Below are positions 1 to 5,678 of a stretch of DNA of 5,687 nucleotides, one piece after another (positions within the stretch are counted from its first letter, which is position 1; every line of letters starts with the position of its first letter). The notes under the pieces are model-generated. The model was given only the letters and a program-made list of their open reading frames with translations, did no database searches and was not told the origin of the DNA. The position numbers and the translations under genes are program-made. Source of the DNA: Pseudomonadota bacterium. GTDB lineage: Bacteria; Pseudomonadota; Alphaproteobacteria; UBA8366; JADFVY01. Where the stretch lies: contig DAOVHN010000188.1 of the NCBI GenBank assembly GCA_030671915.1, positions 1 through 5,687 on the forward strand, in the 5' to 3' direction.

Positions 1-873
1 GCCCCTCAACCCGTCGAGCGCCGCATCCGCCGCCTGCAGGCTGGCCTTCACGCCTTCCGGCAGCTCGCCTTCACTGGCCTCCAGTCTGGCGATCCGCGAT
101 TCGATGCCGGAAAGGCCCGTGCCCAGCTTGTCGGCCAGGTCGCTCATGCCCTGCTCGATCACCGCGAGCTGTTCGGCGAAGGCTGCGCCGGTCTCGCCGC
201 CACCGGCCTCCAGCGCGTCGATGCGGTCGGAAAGTTCTCTCTCCCGGGCATCCAGTTCGCGCCCGAGATCCTTCATCGCGGCCTCGATCGCCGCCAGTCC
301 GGCCGCGATTTCGTCAAGCCGACCGGTATCGACCGACCCGGAGCCATCCCCAATGCCCGGATAGAGCTTCGATTCCCATAAGGGACGCGTCAGGATCGCT
401 CCACCCAGCAGCACGATAACGACGGCCAGTGCCAACCAGGATACGCCGCCCGCGGGCCGGGCCGGGGCGGCAACCGCCGCCGCGACGGGCTTTATCTCTT
501 CTGCCGGCGTGGGCTCGGGTTTTGGTTCCGGTTCGGGCTTCGGTTCAGGCTCAGGCGCCGGTTCCGGCTCCTTTTTCTCGGGGATTTCTTCCGCGACAGG
601 TTCCGGTTCCGGCTTTTTCTTCTCCGGCGTCGGCTTTACCGGTTCGGGCGCCAGCACCTTTTTCAGCCCGATATCGACGCCGAGCTCGGCAGCGGCTGCG
701 ATAATCTGCGGCAAGCGACCTTCCGGAATGTGGCCGCGTTCCTTCCAGCCCTGGACCGTGGTGACCGCGACGCCCAGCTTCGACGCCATGGGGCGGATCC
801 CGCCAAAGCGCTCGATAATCTCGCCATCGGGGATGGAGGGTTTGCCGTTCGGGGTTTCTGCTTCGCTTGTCAT
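1..873 (-). CDS. Mitofilin-family (COG4223-like) inner-membrane protein with N-terminal helix-turn-helix; C-terminus cut by window edge
   Basis: This is a leftward open frame of 291 codons with no stop before the window edge, so the C-terminus is missing. ATG is at 871-873, 25 nt after hemD, with only a weak GGA upstream. Domains by residue: about 17-68 is a helix-turn-helix of YdaS/Cro type (FGGIRPMASKLGV, then TTVQGWKERGHIPEGR); 76-128 is a Pro/Glu/Lys-rich linker; about 144-162 is one membrane span (WLALAVVIVLLGGAIL), followed by RPLW; about 174-290 is Ala/Leu/Glu-rich and heptad-like, as in a coiled coil. The order of span then coiled coil, and the position after hemC-hemD, match the alphaproteobacterial mitofilin/Mic60-like protein of the heme operon and are analogous to HemX in gammaproteobacteria. 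By family analogy the N-terminus is cytoplasmic and the coiled coil periplasmic, shaping membranes. The diagnostic C-terminal mitofilin domain lies outside the window, so the family call rests on architecture and context. Confidence 0.8.
   Translation of the reverse strand, partial: MTSEAETPNGKPSIPDGEIIERFGGIRPMASKLGVAVTTVQGWKERGHIPEGRLPQIIAAAAELGVDIGLKKVLAPEPVKPTPEKKKPEPEPVAEEIPEKKEPEPAPEPEPKPEPEPKPEPTPAEEIKPVAAAVAAPARPAGGVSWLALAVVIVLLGGAILTRPLWESKLYPGIGDGSGSVDTGRLDEIAAGLAAIEAAMKDLGRELDARERELSDRIDALEAGGGETGAAFAEQLAVIEQGMSDLADKLGTGLSGIESRIARLEASEGELPEGVKASLQAADAALDGLRG
490..648 (-). repeat. Imperfect Pro-Glu/Pro-Lys coding repeat in the mitofilin-like gene
   Basis: Residues 76-128 of the mitofilin-like protein are almost entirely Pro, Glu, Lys and Ala, with PEPEP and PKPEPEP runs clearest at about residues 102-121. 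The DNA is an imperfect 6-nt tandem pattern (GGTTCG, GGTTCC, GGCTCA variants on the plus strand, clearest at about 507-572). Codons vary between copies (CCG/CCT/CCA/CCC, GAA/GAG), so the repeat seems kept at protein level and is not a freshly expanded microsatellite. It would form a stiff, extended cytoplasmic spacer between the helix-turn-helix and the membrane span. Confidence 0.75.
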
Positions 874-898
874 CTCTGTCCGTTCGTAAGCTACGGTT

Positions 899-1627
899 CT
901 ATCCTTGGTCGAGCGCGGCGAGCAATGCGGCCCTGGTCGGTTCGGCCGCGATGACGATACGCCGCCAGGGCAGATCGCCTACACGTTGCGCCACGCCCGC
1001 GCTGAGGCAATAGGCGTCCACGGTCCGGCATGCGTCGTCCAGCCCGGCCGCTTTCGCCAGACTAACAAAGGTCGCTGCCGTACGGGGAGAGAAAAACAAC
1101 ACAGCGCCCAGAAGTCCCTGCCTGAAGGCGTTTTTCGTGTCCTCGCCCAGCAAGGTGGCGGGCACTGCTTCATAAAGCGGGATACGGTCTACCGAAAACC
1201 CCGCGGCGCGGAGCGCGCCGGCAAGGTCGCCGGCGCTGACGCTGCCCGCGATATGGACCATCCGGCCGTTCACGGGCTGGGAATGGGCAATCACGTCATT
1301 GGCCAGCGCATCGACATCACCCGCCGCACTGCGCACGTCCGTGAAATCGGCGGCCCGGGCGGTCCTTGCCGTCTCGTCGCCGACGCACCAGGCGGGAAGG
1401 CCGCGTTCTGCGCTGAGCTTCTCGAACGCCCTTATGCCGTTGCTCGACGTAAAAAGCAGGCCTTGCGCGCCCTCAAGGTCGATGGCGGCATCCTCCATGC
1501 GCTGTATTACCAGCATCGGGTCGAGCAGCACCTCGATCCCGCGCTTGCGCAGTTCCTGCTGCAGCGCGGCGGAATCTTCCTTCGGCCTGGTTACCAGGAC
1601 CCGCAATTTCTTTCCCTTCTCCTCCAT
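899..1627 (-). CDS. hemD: Uroporphyrinogen-III synthase
   Basis: HemD closes and inverts ring D of hydroxymethylbilane to give uroporphyrinogen III, in the cytosol, using HemC's product directly. The frame gives 242 aa, normal for the family. Family hallmarks seen are RVLVTRPKEDS at 9-19, LLFTSSNGIRAF at 57-68 (first-domain binding loop), RIPLYEA at 148-154 with the conserved Tyr152, VLFFSPRTAATF at 176-187, CLSAGVAQRV at 207-216 and the closing AEPTRAALLAAL at 228-239. It lies 32 bp after hemC on the same strand and is surely cotranscribed. The start is uncertain. ATG at 1625-1627 has no upstream Shine-Dalgarno, whereas a TTG at 1604-1606 (235 aa) is preceded by AAGGGA with a 6-nt spacer and would give the family-typical N-terminus M-R-V-L-V-T-R-P. 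The stop is TAG. Confidence 0.93.
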   Translation of the reverse strand: MEEKGKKLRVLVTRPKEDSAALQQELRKRGIEVLLDPMLVIQRMEDAAIDLEGAQGLLFTSSNGIRAFEKLSAERGLPAWCVGDETARTARAADFTDVRSAAGDVDALANDVIAHSQPVNGRMVHIAGSVSAGDLAGALRAAGFSVDRIPLYEAVPATLLGEDTKNAFRQGLLGAVLFFSPRTAATFVSLAKAAGLDDACRTVDAYCLSAGVAQRVGDLPWRRIVIAAEPTRAALLAALDQG

Positions 1628-1659
1628 CGCAGGGGAGAGTACATTCGAAAACCTTGCTT

Positions 1660-2583
1660 TCAGGTGAAGAAGTCGGCCGGCATGCGCGCCCGCAGCGCCT
1701 GCCCCAGCGATGTTCCAAGCGCCTCCGCGTCGCCTGCGGGCGCCTCGTCGCTCATGCGGTGTAACTGGCTGCCGTCGGGCATGGCGACCAGGCCCGCCAG
1801 GGAAAGCCGGCCGGCCGGCGACAGTTCCGCCAGCCCGCCGATCGGCGTATGACACGACCCGTCGAGCGCCGCCAGCATGGCGCGCTCGGCCGTGACTCGC
1901 GTCCAGGTCGGCGCATGATTGAGGGGTGCGACAAGGTCACGCACCCGGGCGTCGTCGCGCCGGGTTTCCAGCCCGACGACACCCTGCGCCACCGCCGGCA
2001 GGATCACGTCGGTCTCGATATAACTCTGCGCCACGCCTTCATTGCCCAGACGCTTCAGCCCCGCAAGCGCCAGAAGCGTTGCGTCGACAACGCCTTCCTC
2101 CAGTTTCCTCAGGCGTGTCTGCACATTTCCGCGCAGCATTTCCACCCTGAGCTCGGGTCGCCGATGCAGGATCTGCGCCTGGCGCCGCAAGGAAGAAGTG
2201 CCGATCGCGGCCCCCGCCGGCAATTCGTCGAGCGTCGCGGCGCGGGGCGACAGAAACGCGTCGCGGGGATCCTCGCGCTCCAGCACCACGGCGATCTCGG
2301 TTTCATCGGGCAGCCAGGTCTCGACATCCTTCATGGAATGGACGGCCAGGTCGATCCGCCCGTCGATCAGCGCTTCCTGGATTTCCTTGGTGAACAGACC
2401 CTTGCCGCCAACTTCCGAAAGCCGCCGGTCCTGCACCTGATCGCCGGTCGTGCTGATGATGACGATCTCGAGGGCCAGCCCGTCATGGATCGCCAAGAGG
2501 CAGTCGCGAACATTATGCGCCTGGACCAGCGCCAGCGGCGAGCCGCGCGTGCCAATTTTCAAATCTGGAGAAGATATGGTCAT
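1660..2583 (-). CDS. hemC: Porphobilinogen deaminase (hydroxymethylbilane synthase)
   Basis: HemC condenses four porphobilinogens into hydroxymethylbilane on a covalent dipyrromethane cofactor, in the cytosol. The protein is 307 aa, typical for the family. Seen are [13 protein letters not shown] at 10-22, the catalytic loop AVHSMKDV at 80-87 (Lys85, Asp86 equivalent to the E. coli catalytic Asp84), [10 protein letters not shown] at 128-137 (Arg133, Arg134), RGNVQTRL at 151-158, LAGLKRLG at 173-180, and [10 protein letters not shown] at 241-250, whose Cys244 carries the cofactor. One oddity is that the residue after MKDV is Glu88 where most homologues have Pro. It is the first gene of the leftward heme operon. 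ATG at 2581-2583 has no Shine-Dalgarno. The stop is TGA. Confidence 0.97.
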   Translation of the reverse strand: MTISSPDLKIGTRGSPLALVQAHNVRDCLLAIHDGLALEIVIISTTGDQVQDRRLSEVGGKGLFTKEIQEALIDGRIDLAVHSMKDVETWLPDETEIAVVLEREDPRDAFLSPRAATLDELPAGAAIGTSSLRRQAQILHRRPELRVEMLRGNVQTRLRKLEEGVVDATLLALAGLKRLGNEGVAQSYIETDVILPAVAQGVVGLETRRDDARVRDLVAPLNHAPTWTRVTAERAMLAALDGSCHTPIGGLAELSPAGRLSLAGLVAMPDGSQLHRMSDEAPAGDAEALGTSLGQALRARMPADFFT

Positions 2584-2592
2584 GAGAGTCAG

Positions 2593-2622
2593 TGTTTACC
2601 CGCTGTGGCCGGTTCCGCGCAA
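2593..2622 (-). promoter_or_regulatory. Candidate hemC promoter (leaderless or near-leaderless)
   Basis: Reading leftward, TTGCGC (plus positions 2617-2622) is followed after 18 nt by TAAACA (2593-2598), which ends 9 nt before the hemC ATG. Both hexamers match the housekeeping consensus only partly. A start at the usual distance would leave a leader of about 0-3 nt, which fits the missing Shine-Dalgarno. It is a pattern match only. Confidence 0.3.
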
Positions 2623-2638
2623 GCGTGACATACGCTCA

Positions 2639-2667
2639 TTGAAAATTCCACCCGCAGGCTGTACATC
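2639..2667 (+). promoter_or_regulatory. Candidate tsaD promoter (leaderless)
   Basis: TTGAAA (2639-2644, five of six against TTGACA) is followed by an exact 17-nt spacer and TACATC (2662-2667, three of six against TATAAT). The -10 hexamer ends 7 nt before the tsaD ATG, so transcription would begin at or next to the start codon. No Shine-Dalgarno precedes that ATG, which agrees with a leaderless message. The -10 match is weak. Confidence 0.35.
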
Positions 2668-2674
2668 CCAGACC

Positions 2675-3751
2675 ATGAAGGTGTTGGGCATAGAGACCTC
2701 CTGCGATGAAACGGCCGCCGCCGTGGTGACGGGCGACCGGCGCATATTGTCGAATATCGTGCTGTCGCAGACCGAAGAGCACCGCCCCTATGCCGGCGTC
2801 GTGCCCGAGATCGCCGCGCGCAGCCACCTGGACCATACCGACCGGCTGATCGCCGAGGCGATGGCGGCGGCCAGGATCGGTTGGGATGATCTGGACGGCG
2901 TGGCGGCGACGGGCGGGCCGGGATTGATCGGCGGCGTGCTGGTCGGGCTGACCACCGCCAAGGCGATCGCCATGGTGCGCGGCCTGCCGCTGGTTGCGGT
3001 CAATCATCTTGAAGGACATGCCCTGACCGCCCGGCTGTCGGACGGGCTTGATTTCCCCTATTTACTACTGCTGATTTCCGGTGGGCATTGCCAGTTGCTG
3101 GCGGTGAAAGGCGTCGGGCAATACAGCCGCTATGGCGGCACCCTCGACGATGCCGCCGGCGAGGCCTTCGACAAGACGGCGGCATTATTGAATCTCGGTT
3201 ATCCCGGCGGCCCCGCCGTGGAACTTGCCGCACAGTGTGGAGACGCCGGCCGCTTCGCCTTGCCGCGCCCCATGAAAGGGCGGCCCGGCTGCGATTTTTC
3301 CTTCTCGGGCCTGAAGACCGCCGTCCGTCATACCGTCGCGGGCCTGCCCGGCGGCGAGGCGAGCGACAGGGACGCCACCGACATCGCCGCGGGATTCCAG
3401 CAGGCGGCCGCGGATGTACTGGCCGACCGCTCGCGCCATGCGATCCGGCGATTCCTGTCGGAATTCCCATCCGAATCTCCTAAGGGGCGGCATTTCGTGG
3501 TCGCCGGCGGGGTTGCCGCCAACCAGCGAATCCGCGAGGTTCTGTCGGCCACGGTCGAGGAGGAAGGCATGCAATTCACCGCCCCGCCGTTGAATCTGTG
3601 CACCGACAACGCGGCGATGATCGCCTGGGCCGGGTTGGAACGGCTGCGCCTGGGCATGACCGACGACCTGACCTTCGCCGCACGGCCCCGCTGGCCGCTG
3701 GACGAGAGCGCCAACCCGTCCGGGCGCATAGCCCTGGGACAGGCGCGATGA
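2675..3751 (+). CDS. tsaD: tRNA N6-adenosine threonylcarbamoyltransferase TsaD (Kae1/Gcp family)
   Basis: TsaD transfers the threonylcarbamoyl group from threonylcarbamoyl-AMP to A37 of ANN-reading tRNAs, acting with TsaB and TsaE in the cytosol. The protein is 358 aa, slightly longer than E. coli TsaD. Seen are the ASKHA phosphate loop [13 protein letters not shown] at 5-17, [11 protein letters not shown] at 41-51, [13 protein letters not shown] at 80-92, metal ligands His111 and His115 in NHLEGH, SGGHCQL at 135-141, GEAFDK at 162-167, GYPGGP at 175-180, FSFSGLKTA at 208-216, VAGGVAANQ at 276-284 and CTDNAAMIA at 309-317 with the third ligand Asp311. The start at 2675 gives the usual N-terminus [13 protein letters not shown]; the frame is open farther upstream, but that stretch overlaps hemC and is unlike the family. 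Its last bases overlap gpsA (ATGA), implying translational coupling. Confidence 0.97.
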   Translation: MKVLGIETSCDETAAAVVTGDRRILSNIVLSQTEEHRPYAGVVPEIAARSHLDHTDRLIAEAMAAARIGWDDLDGVAATGGPGLIGGVLVGLTTAKAIAMVRGLPLVAVNHLEGHALTARLSDGLDFPYLLLLISGGHCQLLAVKGVGQYSRYGGTLDDAAGEAFDKTAALLNLGYPGGPAVELAAQCGDAGRFALPRPMKGRPGCDFSFSGLKTAVRHTVAGLPGGEASDRDATDIAAGFQQAAADVLADRSRHAIRRFLSEFPSESPKGRHFVVAGGVAANQRIREVLSATVEEEGMQFTAPPLNLCTDNAAMIAWAGLERLRLGMTDDLTFAARPRWPLDESANPSGRIALGQAR

Positions 3752-4749
3752 GCCGGGTCGCCGTCATCGGTGCCGGCGCCTTCGGCACGGCGCTGGCCTG
3801 CGTGGTGCGCCGCGCCGGGTCGGAGGCCGTCATCTGGGCCCGCGACCCGGCCATTGCCGACTCGATCTCATCGGACAAGGGCAACCCGGTCTATCTGCCG
3901 GGTGTCGCGCTGGAGCCGGGGATCGCGGCCACCACCGACCTGGCGGCGGCCCTGGAAGGCGCGGATGCGGTGTTGCTGGTCGTGCCGTCGCAATTCCTGC
4001 GCGCCGCTACCGAAAACCTGGCGCCCCTGCTGCCCGCCGGCGTGCCGGTAGTGCTCTGCGCCAAGGGGATCGAGCGCGGAAGCTGCGCCCTGATGACCGA
4101 AGTGGTTGCCGAGACCCTGCCGGGCGCGCCGGTCGCCGTTTTGTCCGGCCCGACCTTCGCCAAAGAGGTGGCGGCCGGCCTGCCGACGGCAATTACGCTC
4201 GCCACCACGGATGCCGCACTGGGGGCGCGGCTGGTCGCGACGATCGGCTCGACCGCCTTCCGGCCCTATCTTTCGGACGACCCCGTCGGCGCGGAAATCG
4301 GCGGCGCGGTCAAGAACGTAATCGCCATCGCCTGCGGCATCATGGTCGGGCGCGGGCTGGGCGACAATGCGCGCGCCGCCACCATGACGAGGGGACTGGC
4401 GGAAATCCTGCGGCTGGGCCACAGGCTGGGCGGGCGCGGCGAGACACTGATGGGTTTGGCGGGGATCGGGGATCTGTCGCTGACCTGTAACGGCATGCTG
4501 TCGCGCAACATGACCCTGGGCCTGGCGCTTGGCGAGGGCCGGCCGCTCCAGGACATCCTGGGCGAGCGCCGCGCGGTCACCGAAGGCGTCGCGACCGCCG
4601 CTTCCGTCGTGGAACTGGCGGCGCGGCATGAAGTGGACATGCCGATCTCGCAGGCCGTGAACCGCATCGTCAACGAGGGCGCGGATGTCGGCGCCACCAT
4701 CGCCGAGGTCTTGGCCCGGCCCTTCCGGCCCGAATTCCATAACGATTAG
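3748..4749 (+). CDS. gpsA: NAD(P)-dependent glycerol-3-phosphate dehydrogenase
   Basis: GpsA reduces dihydroxyacetone phosphate to sn-glycerol-3-phosphate, the backbone precursor of phospholipids, in the cytosol. The protein is 333 aa, normal length. The N-terminal Rossmann fold shows [12 protein letters not shown] at 6-17. VPSQFLR is at 79-85 and the active-site CAKGIE at 104-109 (Lys106). [17 protein letters not shown] is at 132-148, and [13 protein letters not shown] at 185-197 holds the catalytic Lys189. [16 protein letters not shown] (205-220) and [12 protein letters not shown] (236-247) complete the helical C-terminal domain. The start ATG overlaps the tsaD stop as ATGA, with a loose purine-rich GGGACAGG upstream. 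In several alphaproteobacteria gpsA is followed by YciI- and EVE-domain genes; here neither is present. The stop TAG is followed directly by seven Ts. Confidence 0.97.
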   Translation: MSRVAVIGAGAFGTALACVVRRAGSEAVIWARDPAIADSISSDKGNPVYLPGVALEPGIAATTDLAAALEGADAVLLVVPSQFLRAATENLAPLLPAGVPVVLCAKGIERGSCALMTEVVAETLPGAPVAVLSGPTFAKEVAAGLPTAITLATTDAALGARLVATIGSTAFRPYLSDDPVGAEIGGAVKNVIAIACGIMVGRGLGDNARAATMTRGLAEILRLGHRLGGRGETLMGLAGIGDLSLTCNGMLSRNMTLGLALGEGRPLQDILGERRAVTEGVATAASVVELAARHEVDMPISQAVNRIVNEGADVGATIAEVLARPFRPEFHND

Positions 4750-4782
4750 TTTTTTTGAGGTCGTCCCGGCCTGGACGCTGCG

Positions 4783-4992
4783 CTAGAAGTCGCTGCAGCG
4801 CCCGGCTTTTTCCCAGTCGCCGTAGCGGGTCGGCTCCAGCCCTTCGGGGCCACCGGCCTCCGCGGGTTTCTCGCCACGGGCGGCAGCTTCGGCGCGCGCC
4901 CTGCGGCCGGCTTCCTCGGCGACCATCTCGGCCTTGCGGCGCGAGTCGATCCCCTTGACCTCGGATTCGGCCTGTTCTTCCTTCTTCGCCAT
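4783..4992 (-). CDS. DUF1674 / SDHAF4-like succinate dehydrogenase assembly factor
   Basis: This is a 69-aa protein on the minus strand. Residues 3-45 are charged and Ala/Glu/Arg-rich, probably helical or disordered. The C-terminus [19 protein letters not shown] followed by CSDF (47-69) is the conserved core of DUF1674/SDHAF4 and ends at the family's usual terminal SDF. In mitochondria SDHAF4 binds flavinylated SDHA and promotes its joining with SDHB; the bacterial role is inferred from that. It is convergent with gpsA (33-bp gap) and divergent from htpX (about 100 bp). I chose ATG at 4990-4992. An in-frame ATG at 5008-5010 would add MRHISD (75 aa). Neither start has a properly spaced Shine-Dalgarno, and a -10-like element just before 4992 favours the shorter form. 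The stop is TAG. Confidence 0.88.
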   Translation of the reverse strand: MAKKEEQAESEVKGIDSRRKAEMVAEEAGRRARAEAAARGEKPAEAGGPEGLEPTRYGDWEKAGRCSDF

Positions 4993-4998
4993 GTCTGA

Positions 4999-5027
4999 GA
5001 TATGCCGCATCCTACGCGCATCGCCAA
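4999..5027 (-). promoter_or_regulatory. Candidate promoter of the SDHAF4-like gene (leaderless)
   Basis: Reading leftward, TTGGCG (plus 5022-5027, four of six against TTGACA) is followed after 17 nt by CATATC (4999-5004, three of six against TATAAT), ending 6 nt before the ATG at 4992. Transcription would start at about the start codon. The 5008-5010 ATG would fall inside this promoter and be left untranscribed. This is a weak sequence match. Confidence 0.3.
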
Positions 5028-5029
5028 GT

Positions 5030-5059
5030 CTTTAAAGGCGCGTGGCGGAACCTTATTTA
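5030..5059 (+). promoter_or_regulatory. Candidate sigma-32 (RpoH) heat-shock promoter of htpX
   Basis: CTTTAA (5030-5035; CTTTAAA against CTTGAAA is six of seven) is separated by 15 nt from CCTTATTTA (5051-5059; seven of nine against CCCCATTTA). Both elements and the spacing fit the RpoH consensus better than the housekeeping one. The predicted start near 5066-5067 leaves a leader of about 27 nt carrying the htpX ribosome binding site. htpX is a known sigma-32 target in E. coli, so the context agrees. Confidence 0.5.
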
Positions 5060-5080
5060 TCGCTTGTTGCATGACCCATC

Positions 5081-5085
5081 GGGGA
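5081..5085 (+). promoter_or_regulatory. Ribosome binding site deciding the GTG start of htpX
   Basis: GGGGA lies 8 nt before GTG at 5094-5096, and a further AGGG sits at 5087-5090. This supports the GTG over the in-frame TTG at 5064, which has no such signal and would add ten residues unlike the family. Confidence 0.6.
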
Positions 5086-5093
5086 CAGGGACC

Positions 5094-5678
5094 GTGAATT
5101 ATTTCAGGACCGGAATACTGCTGGCCGCAATGACCGCGCTTTTCATGGGCTGCGGCTGGCTGCTGGGAGGCACGGGCGGGATGTTCATCGCGCTCGCCAT
5201 CGCCGCCGGCATGAACCTCTTCGCCTGGTGGAAATCCGACAGGATAGTGCTGCGCATGTATCGCGCGCGCGAAGTCGGGCCGGACCATTCACTGCATGGC
5301 GTCGTCGCGCAATTGGCCCGCAACGCCGGCCTGCCGATGCCGAAGGTCCATATCATCGAGAACGACCAGCCGAACGCCTTCGCCACCGGCCGCAATCCGG
5401 AGAACGCCTCGGTCGCCGCGACCACCGGCCTGCTGCGCAACCTGACCGCCGTGGAAGTCAGCGGCGTGATGGCGCATGAGCTGGCCCATGTCAGGAACCG
5501 CGACACCTTGACCATGACCATTACGGCGACCATCGCCGGCGCCATCGGGATGCTGGCCAATTTCGCATTATTCTTCGGCGGCCGGCGCAACAGCCCGCTG
5601 GGCATCGTCGGCGCCCTGCTGGTGATGTTCCTGGCGCCCTTGGCCGCCGCGCTCGTCACGATGGCAATCAGCCGTTAG
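5094..5678 (+). CDS. htpX: HtpX, M48-family membrane zinc protease, truncated by an in-frame TAG (possible pseudogene or sequence error)
   Basis: HtpX is an inner-membrane metalloprotease that degrades misfolded membrane proteins. The GTG start gives the classic alphaproteobacterial N-terminus (M)[11 protein letters not shown]. Membrane spans lie at about 5-24 and 28-46, followed by the cytosolic region with [21 protein letters not shown] (82-102) and the zinc-binding HELAH at 128-132 (His128, Glu129, His132). Two more spans lie at about 142-162 and 169-192. The frame then stops with TAG after ISR at 194 residues, against about 280-300 in full-length homologues. Relatives continue SR-x-RE[YF]xAD, where the Glu preceding the final Ala-Asp part of this region is the third zinc ligand; the bases after the stop still read Arg-Glu-Ser in frame. 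As it stands the protein lacks a zinc ligand and the C-terminal half, so it should be inactive. The cause could be a real nonsense mutation or an assembly error near the sequence end. Confidence 0.85.
   Translation: MNYFRTGILLAAMTALFMGCGWLLGGTGGMFIALAIAAGMNLFAWWKSDRIVLRMYRAREVGPDHSLHGVVAQLARNAGLPMPKVHIIENDQPNAFATGRNPENASVAATTGLLRNLTAVEVSGVMAHELAHVRNRDTLTMTITATIAGAIGMLANFALFFGGRRNSPLGIVGALLVMFLAPLAAALVTMAISR

Noticed and set aside
509..889. Plus-strand frame encoding a Gly-Ser-Phe repeat protein
   Set aside because: The Gly-Ser repeat is the complement of the Pro-Glu linker of the mitofilin-like gene, which has the better domain structure and operon context.
905..2628. Two long plus-strand open frames (315 and 259 codons) opposite hemD and hemC
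   Set aside because: They lie antisense to two confidently identified genes and their products look like translated complement, rich in Arg, His and Gln with no recognisable domain. High GC makes such frames common.
2450..2674. Extended tsaD start, including an in-frame TTG at 2639
   Set aside because: The extension overlaps hemC coding sequence, is unlike any TsaD N-terminus and has no ribosome binding site. [13 protein letters not shown] at 2675 is the family start.
3868..4740. 290-codon minus-strand open frame opposite gpsA
   Set aside because: It is a shadow of gpsA codon structure; the product has no family features and gpsA is unambiguous.
4750..4811. Possible bidirectional terminator in the convergent gpsA / SDHAF4-like gap
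   Set aside because: There is a T7 run at 4750-4756, but no stable stem lies directly before it. The CGTCC/GGACG stem (4762-4777) lies after the Ts, and the CGCTGCAGCG palindrome (4791-4800) is six bases away from the next T5 run and inside the SDHAF4-like coding end. None has the right order for an intrinsic terminator.
4746..5288. 180-codon minus-strand frame spanning the SDHAF4-like gene and the start of htpX
   Set aside because: It overlaps two better-supported genes in another frame and crosses their promoters; its product is Arg/Pro/Ala-rich without motifs.
5676..5678. TAG in htpX as a recoded amino acid
   Set aside because: TAG clearly ends the neighbouring SDHAF4-like gene at its conserved terminus, and there is no sign of a stem-loop or other recoding signal in the few bases visible after the stop. 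Mutation or sequence error is simpler.
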